DNA of 38,874 nt, from assembly GCA_035403085.1 (NCBI GenBank), contig DAONEM010000021.1, positions 1-38,874 of the forward strand, written 5' to 3'. Below, piece by piece: positions 24,661-30,818 of the stretch. The DNA is from JAMOAD01 sp023621955. Lineage in GTDB: Bacteria; Acidobacteriota; Aminicenantia; JAMOAD01. The notes below the pieces were generated by a model. That model was given only the letters and a program-made list of their open reading frames with translations, did no database searches and had not been told where the DNA came from. A program made the position numbers and the translations under genes. The first letter of the stretch is position 1; each line of letters starts with the position of its first letter.

Positions 24661-25224
24661 CTACTCCTCGTGTTCAGGCTCTCCCGGACCTCCCCCGTCG
24701 AAGGGGTGGGGGGGACGCTCTCCCTCGCCTCCCTTGGGCGGGACGGGGCCGCCCTGGCGCCATTCCCGCGGGGCCTTTGCCTTTGGCTCCAAGGCTTGCC
24801 GGATCATCTCCTTCTGCTCAGGCGTGAAGAGCGCCTCGACCTTCTTGCCCAGGGCGCGACCCTTCAGAAAGATCAGGTGCTGGTTGTGGGAGATGGCGTC
24901 CATCGTTGCCAGGAGCTTCGCCTCCGGGGAGTCTGCCTCTCTCAGCAGAGCCTTGAGGTCGACCCTTAAGCGGTTGTTCTCGTTCTGGAGCGCCACCCGC
25001 TCCCTCTCGAAGAGGCCGAGGATCTCCTTGAAACTCTTCAGCTGAGAGTCGCTGACCTTCCAAGGTCCCTGATTCTGTTCCAGAAGCGGAAGCCACCTCT
25101 CCCACCCCGCTCCCGGCCTCATCTCTCCTCCCATCGGGCCCCTCCCGTGGAGGGCTTGAGCGGAGAGGGGAAGAGCACAGATCCAGAGGAGGGAGAAGAG
25201 AAGGGCGATACGTCTTGTTCTCAT
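24661..25224 (-). CDS. Spy/CpxP-like periplasmic protein
   Basis: A 187-residue exported protein: signal peptide MRTRRIALLFSLLWICALPLSAQA, a Gly/Met-rich stretch, then a long helical region with an LTxxQ-like motif FTPEQKEMIRQAL and SFKEILGLFERERVALQNENNRLRVDLKAL. The C-terminus is rich in Gly, Pro, His and Glu (RPPHPFDGGGPGEPEHEE), which could bind metal. Proteins of this family act as periplasmic chaperones or metal/envelope-stress sensors. ATG 25224 follows AGGAGATTCCC and overlaps the stop of the CnrX-like gene by four bases. Last gene of the sigma-factor module. Confidence 0.75.
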   Translation of the reverse strand: MRTRRIALLFSLLWICALPLSAQALHGRGPMGGEMRPGAGWERWLPLLEQNQGPWKVSDSQLKSFKEILGLFERERVALQNENNRLRVDLKALLREADSPEAKLLATMDAISHNQHLIFLKGRALGKKVEALFTPEQKEMIRQALEPKAKAPREWRQGGPVPPKGGEGERPPHPFDGGGPGEPEHEE

Positions 25225-25667
25225 GGGAATCTCCTGCCGAGGAATCGGCGAAAGAGTTGACCGTAGAGAGCTTTCTTCTTCTCTTGCGGCCACTCCTTAA
25301 ACTCCTGTTCCGCCAGGTTGATGAAGCGGATATCGATCTCACGTTGACGTTCGTAGAGGGTCTTCAGAAAATCTTGGGCCTTCGCCGTCTCGCCGTTGAC
25401 CAGGGCCTGGTGGATCTGGCGGCGAAGCTCCGATTGCTCTTTCAGGAGGGGGAGAATCTGCTGGGAGGTCAGGGAGAAGAAACGCTTTACCGCCGGGTCG
25501 TGGAAGAGGGGAGGGCGATTCCTCTCCATAAACTCGTGGTGAGGCCCCGGTTGAGGGGGGGGAAAGGGGGGCGGGGAGAGGCGGAGGTAGACCAGGTATC
25601 CGATGACGCCGAGGTTAAGGGAGAGGGAGAAGAGGGTGAGAACCCACCAGAGTCGGTTATCTTTCAT
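25221..25667 (-). CDS. CnrX-like periplasmic (metal) sensor, membrane-anchored
   Basis: 148 residues: an N-terminal membrane anchor (WWVLTLFSLSLNLGVIGYLVYL), a Pro/His-rich linker (PPPFPPPQPGPHHEFMERN), then a helical hairpin with FSLTSQQILPLLKEQSELRRQIHQAL and a basic tail. The layout matches CnrX/Spy-fold proteins that sense metals or envelope stress and control an anti-sigma factor. A His-His pair in the linker and scattered His may be ligands; this is inference. It overlaps the anti-sigma gene upstream by 11 bases and the Spy-like gene downstream by four. Confidence 0.7.
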   Translation of the reverse strand: MKDNRLWWVLTLFSLSLNLGVIGYLVYLRLSPPPFPPPQPGPHHEFMERNRPPLFHDPAVKRFFSLTSQQILPLLKEQSELRRQIHQALVNGETAKAQDFLKTLYERQREIDIRFINLAEQEFKEWPQEKKKALYGQLFRRFLGRRFP

Positions 25668-26049
25668 CGGAGACCTCCAGGGCGGACCAATCGAAGGTTT
25701 GGACCGAACCCAGGCCGTTGTTGGTCACCAGGGAGGCCATGGTGGTGGGAGCCTTGTGGGAGGTGTCGGCCTTGTAGGAGGCGACACCCAGAAGGAGGCC
25801 CAAGGAAAGGCCGGCGGCCACGGCGGTAGGGTAGAGCAACCTCTGCCAAAGGGAGAGGGGCTCAGGGAAAAAGCCCTCGGGGAGGAGAGGAGGGGAGGGC
25901 GGTTCCTTCCAGGGAAGGGCCGAGAGAAGTTCGTCGATCCTTTCGAACTCCCTTCTACAGGAGGGGGAGCCGTCGATATACTCACGCTCCTTCCGGGAGA
26001 GAAGGCCATCCTTCCGTTTCCAGTAGAGGTTTACCGGATTAGGGTTCAT
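25657..26049 (-). CDS. putative anti-sigma factor, single-pass membrane protein
   Basis: 130 residues: a cytoplasmic N-terminal 75 residues, a membrane helix near residues 70-92 (LLYPTAVAAGLSLGLLLGVASY) and a roughly 38-residue outside tail. The N-terminal part, LSRKEREYIDGSPSCRREFERIDELL, resembles the anti-sigma helical domain but has only one Cys of the zinc finger H-x3-C-x2-C, so it is zinc-free or degenerate. Assigned mainly from its position directly behind the ECF sigma gene, with which it overlaps by 11 bases. Confidence 0.65.
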   Translation of the reverse strand: MNPNPVNLYWKRKDGLLSRKEREYIDGSPSCRREFERIDELLSALPWKEPPSPPLLPEGFFPEPLSLWQRLLYPTAVAAGLSLGLLLGVASYKADTSHKAPTTMASLVTNNGLGSVQTFDWSALEVSDER

Positions 26050-26596
26050 GGTTTTTCATCCTATCCATAGTACTCCCGAAGGGGGAAGAATCCTTCGTCC
26101 CTTCGGGGTAATGTTTCAAAAGGTTGGAGGTCGCCCTGCTGAGAAGCGATTCCACGGCCTTCTCGGAGATTTTCAGGGATTGGGCGATCTCCCTTTGGGA
26201 GAGTCCCTCGACCTTCTTGAGAATCAAGACGGTTCTCTGGCTCTCAGGCAACGCCGCGAAGAGGCGTTCCACAAGGTCATGCAGGGCCGGGTCCGAATCC
26301 GGGAGGGCGGGTGTATGTTCCTGCGCGTCTTCCCAGGGAACGGTCTCCCGCTCTTTCTTCATCGAAGAGAAGAGGGTGTTCATGGCGATGGTCCTCAGGT
26401 AGGGCCAGAGCGGAAGGGAGGGATCCCAACGGGAGTAGTTCTTATAGAACTTGAAGAAGGTCTCCTGTATGACCTCCTCGACCCTCTGGCGGTTGCGTAT
26501 GATGTTCCAGAGAAGGTAGTTGAGACGGGGGGCGTTCTCCCTGTAGAGGTTCTCAAACTCGAGCCTCGAGGGCGGGGGTCCCGAAAACAGACGCAT
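26039..26596 (-). CDS. ECF-type RNA polymerase sigma factor
   Basis: 185 residues. Region 2 spans FENLYRENAPRLNYLLWNIIRNRQRVEEVIQETFFKFYKNY with WPYLRTIAMN, and region 4 spans LPESQRTVLILKKVEGLSQREIAQSLKISEKAVESLLSRATSNLL, the helix-turn-helix that reads the -35. No region 1 or 3, so ECF type. The downstream genes (anti-sigma, CnrX-like, Spy-like) indicate control by a periplasmic signal, as in CnrYXH or Cpx/Rse-type systems. ATG 26596 has AGGAG nine bases upstream. No obvious autoregulated promoter was identified; HD-GYP lies 39 bases upstream on the same strand. Confidence 0.9.
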   Translation of the reverse strand: MRLFSGPPPSRLEFENLYRENAPRLNYLLWNIIRNRQRVEEVIQETFFKFYKNYSRWDPSLPLWPYLRTIAMNTLFSSMKKERETVPWEDAQEHTPALPDSDPALHDLVERLFAALPESQRTVLILKKVEGLSQREIAQSLKISEKAVESLLSRATSNLLKHYPEGTKDSSPFGSTMDRMKNHEP

Positions 26597-26635
26597 CTCG
26601 TTCTTCTCCTGAGAGGGGTGCGCCCCCCGGACGGA

Positions 26636-27607
26636 TCAGGGGGGAGTGGTTTTCTTGAAGGCGAACAGCTCGAAAAAGTGTTTCAGTAGGGTGGGGTCGA
26701 AGTTCTCTTTTCGGGAAAGCATGAACTGGGCGGCTTCCATGGGGGTCCTGGCCACCGAGTAGGAACGGTTTGTGGTGATCGCATCGTAGACATCGCAGAT
26801 GCTGCTGATCTTCCCGTATATGGAGAGCTGGTGCTCTTTAAGCCCTTGGGGATAGCCGGAACCGTCGACCTTCTCGTGGTGTTGGGAGATAACGGAAAAG
26901 ACGGTTTCGCCTCCGGCTTCGGTGCCCTGGACGATTTCGACGCCGTAGAGGGGGTGCTTCTTCATCTCTTCCCACTCCGAAGGGGAGAGTGCGGAGGGCT
27001 TGTTGATGATCCGGGAGTCGATCTTCGATTTCCCGACATCGTGGAGAAGGGCGCCCAAACCGACCTCCTTCAGCGTGGTGGGGTTGGTGATCCCGATCCG
27101 GTTGGCCAGGGCCACCGAGAAGGTGCAAACGTTGACCGAGTGGGTGTAGGTGTAGTAGTCGTGGGCTCGAATCTGCAGAAGGTTGACGAAGGCTCCGGAG
27201 TCCGAGAAGATGAAGTCGACGGTATGGTTGATGATGCCCCGGGCCCTCTGGATGTTCCCTTCGCTCCTGGGCTCCTTGAAGATATCTTCGACAACGTTGA
27301 AGGCGGATTCGTAGATGTAGGTCGCCTTGACGTTGAGGGAGACGGTGGGATCCTTGAGAATCTCTTCGATGTTGTTTTCCGCGTACTGCCGGAAAGACTT
27401 TCTCTCTTTGTTCTGCACGTAGAGGTAGAGAACGTTGTTCTCTTGGAGGGTGTGGATGTCGTCCTTGGTGATGGTGATGTTCCTGTGCTTGTAGAGGACG
27501 AAGCGGTTCTCCACCTTGATGTAGAGGTCGAAGTTGATCAGAGAGAAGGGGCGGAACTTGTCCAAGGCAACCGGGAAAAAGTAGAAATCCAGCCTCCCTT
27601 CATCCAT
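26636..27607 (-). CDS. HD-GYP domain protein (c-di-GMP phosphodiesterase family)
   Basis: 323 residues. The N-terminal 140 are a DUF3391-like input region without membrane segments; the C-terminal HD-GYP domain has YTHSVNVC, the metal HD pair LLHDVGKSKI (H189, D190), HPLYG, SQHHEKVDGSGYPQGL with an intact GYP, and CDVYDAITTNRSY. It is expected to degrade cyclic di-GMP to pGpG or GMP. ATG 27607 lies six bases after a TAAGAT with TTGAAC 17 bp upstream, so a leaderless start is plausible; no Shine-Dalgarno is evident. It precedes the sigma gene but may be unrelated to it. Confidence 0.88.
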   Translation of the reverse strand: MDEGRLDFYFFPVALDKFRPFSLINFDLYIKVENRFVLYKHRNITITKDDIHTLQENNVLYLYVQNKERKSFRQYAENNIEEILKDPTVSLNVKATYIYESAFNVVEDIFKEPRSEGNIQRARGIINHTVDFIFSDSGAFVNLLQIRAHDYYTYTHSVNVCTFSVALANRIGITNPTTLKEVGLGALLHDVGKSKIDSRIINKPSALSPSEWEEMKKHPLYGVEIVQGTEAGGETVFSVISQHHEKVDGSGYPQGLKEHQLSIYGKISSICDVYDAITTNRSYSVARTPMEAAQFMLSRKENFDPTLLKHFFELFAFKKTTPP

Positions 27608-27613
27608 AAAACA

Positions 27614-27642
27614 ATCTTACTCTTCCTCACCGGGTTGTTCAA
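27614..27642 (-). promoter_or_regulatory. candidate promoter of the HD-GYP gene
   Basis: On the minus strand: TTGAAC (27642-27637), a 17-bp spacer and TAAGAT (27619-27614), lying over the last codons and stop of the endonuclease-Q-like gene. Each hexamer matches consensus at four of six positions. Confidence 0.4.
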
Positions 27643-28819
27643 GGGCGAGAAGACGGCCGTATCGACCGTCGTATCCCTCTTCGACACGGAAGCGTGAACG
27701 CCGTAAGGAAGAGATCAAGGAGACGCTCACCCTGTCGAGCCCGCCCTTGAGAAGCTCCTCCGGGGAGAGGTCGAAGAGGATTCGGCTCTCTGAACCCAGG
27801 CTGGAGACCCTCTGGTGCCACTCCCTACGAACCCTGGTCGAGGAGGTGGGACGGCCCTGGGAAAGGGCGAGAATCTCCGGCAGAGGGACACAGTAGCGGA
27901 AGGGGGGAGGCGCCGGCCAGGGCGGGGGTGGGCTGAGCTCCACGGTCCTGGCGAGGACTCCGGGGGTGAAGGGGCGGCCGCAACGGGGGCAGAGAGTCCC
28001 CCTGGGCGAGGGGGGAGAGGAGACAGAGCAGGCGCGGTGGCCTTGCAGGTAGTACTTCCCCAGACCCGGGGGGAGCTCCCTGGTCTCCTTGATGCCGGTC
28101 CCCCGGGAGAGGGCCTCGACGATTCCGCCGAAGGAGAGGGTTCTGGGGGAGAGGAGCGTCGTCTCCCTCCCCAGGCTCCAGGGCGAATGGGCGTCCGAGG
28201 AGGAGAAGAGGGGGTGCTCCCTCAGGAAGAGGGGGCCGACGCACATGGTCGGATCGGCGGAGAGGCCTGTTTCGAAGCCCAGAAGGCGAGGGCCGGGATC
28301 ACCCTCGAAGGCGGTCTCGAGGGAATCGAACCCCGAAAGGGCCCCCAGGAGAGAGTAGTGGGGGGTCCAGATGTGGGCGGGGATGAAGAGGGTTCTGTCG
28401 GTGACGGCCTGGAGAATCTCCAGGAAGGCGCGCAGGGAGATTTTGAAGATGGGCCTCCCGTTGCTCTCCAGCTTCCCGAAGGGAGCCAAGGCCCGGGCGA
28501 GCTCCTCGGCCTCCTGAAAGGATGGCGAAAGGAGGAGAAGGTGGACCTTCCGCTTTTTGCCGATGGGGCCGAAGATGAGAGAGACCTCTCCGGTCAGAAG
28601 GAAGAGGCACTCCCTGCCGGGAGGGGCAAAGAGGCCCTCCTCAACCTGGACGAGCTCCCTCCTGAGACGCTCTCTCCAGAGGGGGTGGAGGATGTCGCCG
28701 CTTCCCAGAAGGTCGATCCCCTTGAGCTTCGCGAAGGGGGCTGTCACCGAAGGGACCATCTCCGGGGATGTAGCTAGGGAGTAGGGGGAATGGACGTGGA
28801 GGTCGGCGTTAAGGTCCAT
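27617..28819 (-). CDS. endonuclease Q-like PHP-family nuclease
   Basis: 400 residues matching EndoQ, the PHP-fold nuclease that nicks 5' of deoxyinosine, uracil or abasic sites. Metal motifs: DLHVHSPYSLATS (6-18), LLGSGDILHP, LTGEVS, IPAHIWTPHYSLLGALSGFDS (147-166), FETGLSADPTM and SSSDAHSPWSLGRE. A C-terminal zinc-like segment follows, HRAC-x12-CPRCGRPFTPGVLARTVEL (C264, C277, C280), then a diverged Arg-rich tail. EndoQ is best known from archaea such as Thermococcales and a few bacteria. Its ATG lies inside the end of the upstream membrane-protein gene (11-base overlap), implying coupling to nagB. Confidence 0.82.
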   Translation of the reverse strand: MDLNADLHVHSPYSLATSPEMVPSVTAPFAKLKGIDLLGSGDILHPLWRERLRRELVQVEEGLFAPPGRECLFLLTGEVSLIFGPIGKKRKVHLLLLSPSFQEAEELARALAPFGKLESNGRPIFKISLRAFLEILQAVTDRTLFIPAHIWTPHYSLLGALSGFDSLETAFEGDPGPRLLGFETGLSADPTMCVGPLFLREHPLFSSSDAHSPWSLGRETTLLSPRTLSFGGIVEALSRGTGIKETRELPPGLGKYYLQGHRACSVSSPPSPRGTLCPRCGRPFTPGVLARTVELSPPPPWPAPPPFRYCVPLPEILALSQGRPTSSTRVRREWHQRVSSLGSESRILFDLSPEELLKGGLDRVSVSLISSLRRSRFRVEEGYDGRYGRLLALEQPGEEE

Positions 28820-29261
28820 CGGGGCGGATGTCCAAACGGTCTGCGGAGACCTTCTTGAGGTGGATCCAGGTGGTCAGATGGAAGAAGAAGAGGACGAAGA
28901 GCCCGTAGAAAAAGATGTTGGGTCCCGGAAGAAGGGCCATGAACCCCGTAACGGGCATCGCTAACGCCTCAAGGAGAACAAAGAAGAAGCGTCTGAGCCG
29001 AAGGCGCTTGAGCCAGAGGGCCAGGGCCAGGCGAACCCTCTCCTCGTTCCAGGGCTCAGAGGTTGAGACGACCAGCCGGTGTTGCTCCAGCTTGCCCAGG
29101 GTCTGCTCCCGGGAGAGGTAACGGGCCAACCGGGGGAGGTGCTTCTCCGTGAGGTCGATTCCCTTCTTGACCCACCGGTGGGAAGAGGTGAGGGAGGGGA
29201 AACGGGTCAAGACAACATCGGCCCTCAGGAGGTTCTCGAGCCGGATATGGATCGTTTCCAT
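28809..29261 (-). CDS. small two-helix membrane protein (possible K+/H+-exchange-related family)
   Basis: 150 residues: a soluble, basic N-terminal 85 residues, then two hydrophobic helices at about 92-110 and 114-132, joined by LLPGPNIFFYG, and a tail FFHLTTWIHLKKVSADRLDI. The P-x-PN-x-F-Y turn plus the following aromatic helix resemble my memory of the mitochondrial K+/H+-exchange-related (KHE1) family, which has bacterial members; this is tentative. Start ATG lies three bases after the nagB stop, with AAGGG before it. It sits between nagB and the EndoQ-like nuclease. Confidence 0.55.
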   Translation of the reverse strand: METIHIRLENLLRADVVLTRFPSLTSSHRWVKKGIDLTEKHLPRLARYLSREQTLGKLEQHRLVVSTSEPWNEERVRLALALWLKRLRLRRFFFVLLEALAMPVTGFMALLPGPNIFFYGLFVLFFFHLTTWIHLKKVSADRLDIRPDGP

Positions 29262-29264
29262 CCC

Positions 29265-30065
29265 TTAGAGCGGGGCTTTGGCCATGTACTCTTCGATGGT
29301 GCTCTTACTCTCGTGGGCCCACTTGTAGAAGTCTCTCTGCTCCAAGAGGGAAGCGGCCTCTTCGTCGATGTAGAGTTCCGCTTCGGGGTGCATCTGAAGA
29401 ATGGATGCGGGGAAGGCCGAGCAGATCGGTCCTTCGACGCACCGTTTGATAGCGGTGGCCTTCTCGTTGCCGAAAGCCAAGAGGGCGACCTGATCGGCTT
29501 CCATGATCGTGCCGATCCCCAGGGTGATGCAGAAGGGAGGAACCTTTTCGGGGGCGCCGAAGAGGGAGACCAGGTTGTCCCTGGTGGACTGGGCCAAGGG
29601 CTTCACCCGGGTGCGGGAGGTGAGGGAGGAGCCAGGCTCGTTGAAGCCGATGTGACCATCCCTTCCGATTCCCAGAATCTGAATGTCAATGCCGCCCAGG
29701 TCCCTTATCTGCTCTTCCACACGTCGGCATTCGCTCTTGAGGTTCGTCGGGCGGCCGTCGATGAGGTAGATATTCCGGGGGTCGATGTTGGTCTGGTTGA
29801 TGAGGTTCTCTTGAAAGTAGGAGAAGGTCGAGCAGGGGTGGTCATGGGGAATGCCTAAGAATTCGTCGAGAGCTAAGACCAGGGTCTCCGAAAAATCGAC
29901 CTCTCCTCTCTTGTAGGCCTCGGCCATCTTCTGGTAGACGATCAAGGGGGTCTTACCTGAGGGAAGGCTTATGACGGGATACTTCTTGATGTTGACCAGG
30001 GAGACTATCTTCTCCACGATCTTGTCCGCCGCCATCTCCTTGGTGGCCTCGATAATGATTTCCAT
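29265..30065 (-). CDS. nagB: glucosamine-6-phosphate deaminase
   Basis: Converts glucosamine 6-phosphate to fructose 6-phosphate and ammonia. 266 residues with SLPSGKTPLIVYQ (phosphate loop), the catalytic Asp in LALDEFLG (D67), PCSTFSYFQENL, and LGIGRDGHIGFNEPGSS carrying H138 and E143. Length and motifs match NagB rather than 6-phosphogluconolactonase. ATG 30065 follows GGAGGTGTTCC, and a TATAAT lies 25 bases upstream. It leads a three-gene unit with the small membrane protein and the EndoQ-like gene and is divergent from speD. Confidence 0.96.
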   Translation of the reverse strand: MEIIIEATKEMAADKIVEKIVSLVNIKKYPVISLPSGKTPLIVYQKMAEAYKRGEVDFSETLVLALDEFLGIPHDHPCSTFSYFQENLINQTNIDPRNIYLIDGRPTNLKSECRRVEEQIRDLGGIDIQILGIGRDGHIGFNEPGSSLTSRTRVKPLAQSTRDNLVSLFGAPEKVPPFCITLGIGTIMEADQVALLAFGNEKATAIKRCVEGPICSAFPASILQMHPEAELYIDEEAASLLEQRDFYKWAHESKSTIEEYMAKAPL

Positions 30066-30090
30066 GGAACACCTCCGAAAACAGTTCTCT

Positions 30091-30096
30091 ATTATA
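30091..30096 (-). promoter_or_regulatory. -10 element of nagB
   Basis: TATAAT on the minus strand, 25 nt before the nagB ATG. A recognisable -35 at 16-18 bp is lacking (GCCCTT-like), so an activator may be needed. Confidence 0.5.
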
Positions 30097-30131
30097 CCCT
30101 AAAAGAGGGCTTAAGGGCAGGGGGGAACCTA

Positions 30132-30160
30132 TTGACAAAGGGGGGGGGGTACCCCATAAT
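30132..30160 (+). promoter_or_regulatory. speD promoter with a G10 tract in the spacer
   Basis: TTGACA (30132-30137), a 17-bp spacer and CATAAT (30155-30160). The spacer contains ten consecutive G (30140-30149), followed by TACCCC, which forms a GGGGTACCCC palindrome with the end of the tract. Start expected at about 30167. Confidence 0.7.
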
Positions 30161-30170
30161 ACGGCTATTC

Positions 30171-30191
30171 CATCAGGAGGAACCCCTGATG
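30171..30191 (+). promoter_or_regulatory. speD leader hairpin enclosing the upstream ORF start
   Basis: CATCAGG (30171-30177) and CCTGATG (30185-30191) form a perfect 7-bp stem with a 7-nt loop. The stem and loop contain the AGGAGG ribosome site (30175-30180) and the ATG (30189-30191) of a 14-codon ORF, so folding would block its initiation. Confidence 0.6.
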
Positions 30192-30233
30192 TTCCCTATG
30201 TATGCGAAGTTCTTGTTCTTAGACGATTTCTAG
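30189..30233 (+). CDS. 14-codon upstream ORF in the speD leader
   Basis: ATG 30189 lies eight bases after AGGAGG and encodes MFPMYAKFLFLDDF before TAG at 30231-30233. The peptide is hydrophobic, with four Phe and a Tyr. It is out of frame with speD, whose own ribosome site begins 14 bases after this stop, so a ribosome paused at the end of the ORF would cover it. Upstream ORFs regulating AdoMet decarboxylase (mammalian MAGDIS) and polyamine operons (E. coli speFL) are known; this peptide matches neither. Translation is inferred from the strong ribosome site only. Confidence 0.5.
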   Translation: MFPMYAKFLFLDDF

Positions 30234-30259
30234 CGACTTTAGCAACCAGGAGGTGCTAT

Positions 30260-30652
30260 TTGAGGGACGCCTTAGGCAAACACGTTTTAATCGAGTTTTA
30301 CCGGTGTAACACCGAGCGACTCTCTTCGGTGGAGCATATCGAAGAGATCCTTCTGCGGGCGGCCCGGGAGGCGCGGGCCAAAGTCGTCACATCTTCCTTT
30401 CACCAGTTTCAACCCTACGGGGTCTCCGGGGTCGTCGTGATCGAGGAGTCCCACTTCACGATCCACACCTGGCCCGAACACGGTTATGCCGCCGTGGACC
30501 TCTTCTTCTGCGCTCCTACCGTGGACGTGGAGAGGGCGGTTCAGGTTCTCAACGACTCCCTTCAGTCTCAAGAACACCAATCCATGGAGGTACGGCGGGG
30601 CACCCATGCGGTGGAACCCCGCTCCAAGAGTCCGGTGCCGAAGGCCGGTTAA
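30260..30652 (+). CDS. speD: S-adenosylmethionine decarboxylase proenzyme
   Basis: Makes decarboxylated AdoMet, the aminopropyl donor for spermidine. 130 residues of the short bacterial (SpeH/Thermotoga) type. Self-cleavage site ESH at 63-65 in IEESHFTIHTWPEHG makes Ser 64 the pyruvoyl residue; His 69 and Cys 84 are the processing and proton-donor residues. C-terminal 20 residues are an unconserved basic tail. It uses a TTG start with AGGAGGT five bases upstream. speE lies 166 bases downstream and uses its product. A 12-bp palindrome (CCGGTTAACCGG) spans the stop codon. Confidence 0.95.
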   Translation: MRDALGKHVLIEFYRCNTERLSSVEHIEEILLRAAREARAKVVTSSFHQFQPYGVSGVVVIEESHFTIHTWPEHGYAAVDLFFCAPTVDVERAVQVLNDSLQSQEHQSMEVRRGTHAVEPRSKSPVPKAG

Positions 30653-30656
30653 CCGG
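30645..30656. repeat. 12-bp palindrome over the speD stop codon
   Basis: CCGGTTAACCGG contains the TAA stop of speD; flanking CCGA/TCGG (30639-30642 and 30659-30662) extends the fold imperfectly. No clear U-run follows, so it may be a weak terminator or mRNA 3' end structure. Confidence 0.4.
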
Positions 30657-30747
30657 TCCTCGGCGTTTCACTCTTTCCGGTACCCCCTGTCTCTAAAATT
30701 CCGAAGCCGGAGTGGTCTCTCCGGGCTCTTTGGAGTATAAATGGGAT

Positions 30748-30793
30748 GTGAGGACCCCTAGGGCCCTCACCGCTGAAAAGGAGCGAGAGCTCC
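30748..30793 (+). promoter_or_regulatory. paired hairpins in the speE leader
   Basis: Hairpin 1: GTGAGG/CCTCAC (30748-30753, 30765-30770) with an inner CCC/GGG and an A-C mismatch. Hairpin 2: GGAGC-GAGA-GCTCC (30780-30793), a GNRA tetraloop, 25 nt before the speE ATG. A TATAAA lies at 30736-30741 without a good -35. No U-run follows either hairpin, so attenuation by termination is not supported; a translational or stability role is inferred. Confidence 0.45.
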
Positions 30794-30818
30794 GTTGCGT
30801 CTTGTCAGGAGAAGGAAG

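Noticed and set aside
30748..30793. A known riboswitch class in the speE leader
   Set aside because: The hairpins do not match any SAM, SAH or preQ1 consensus I recall, so only generic structure is claimed.
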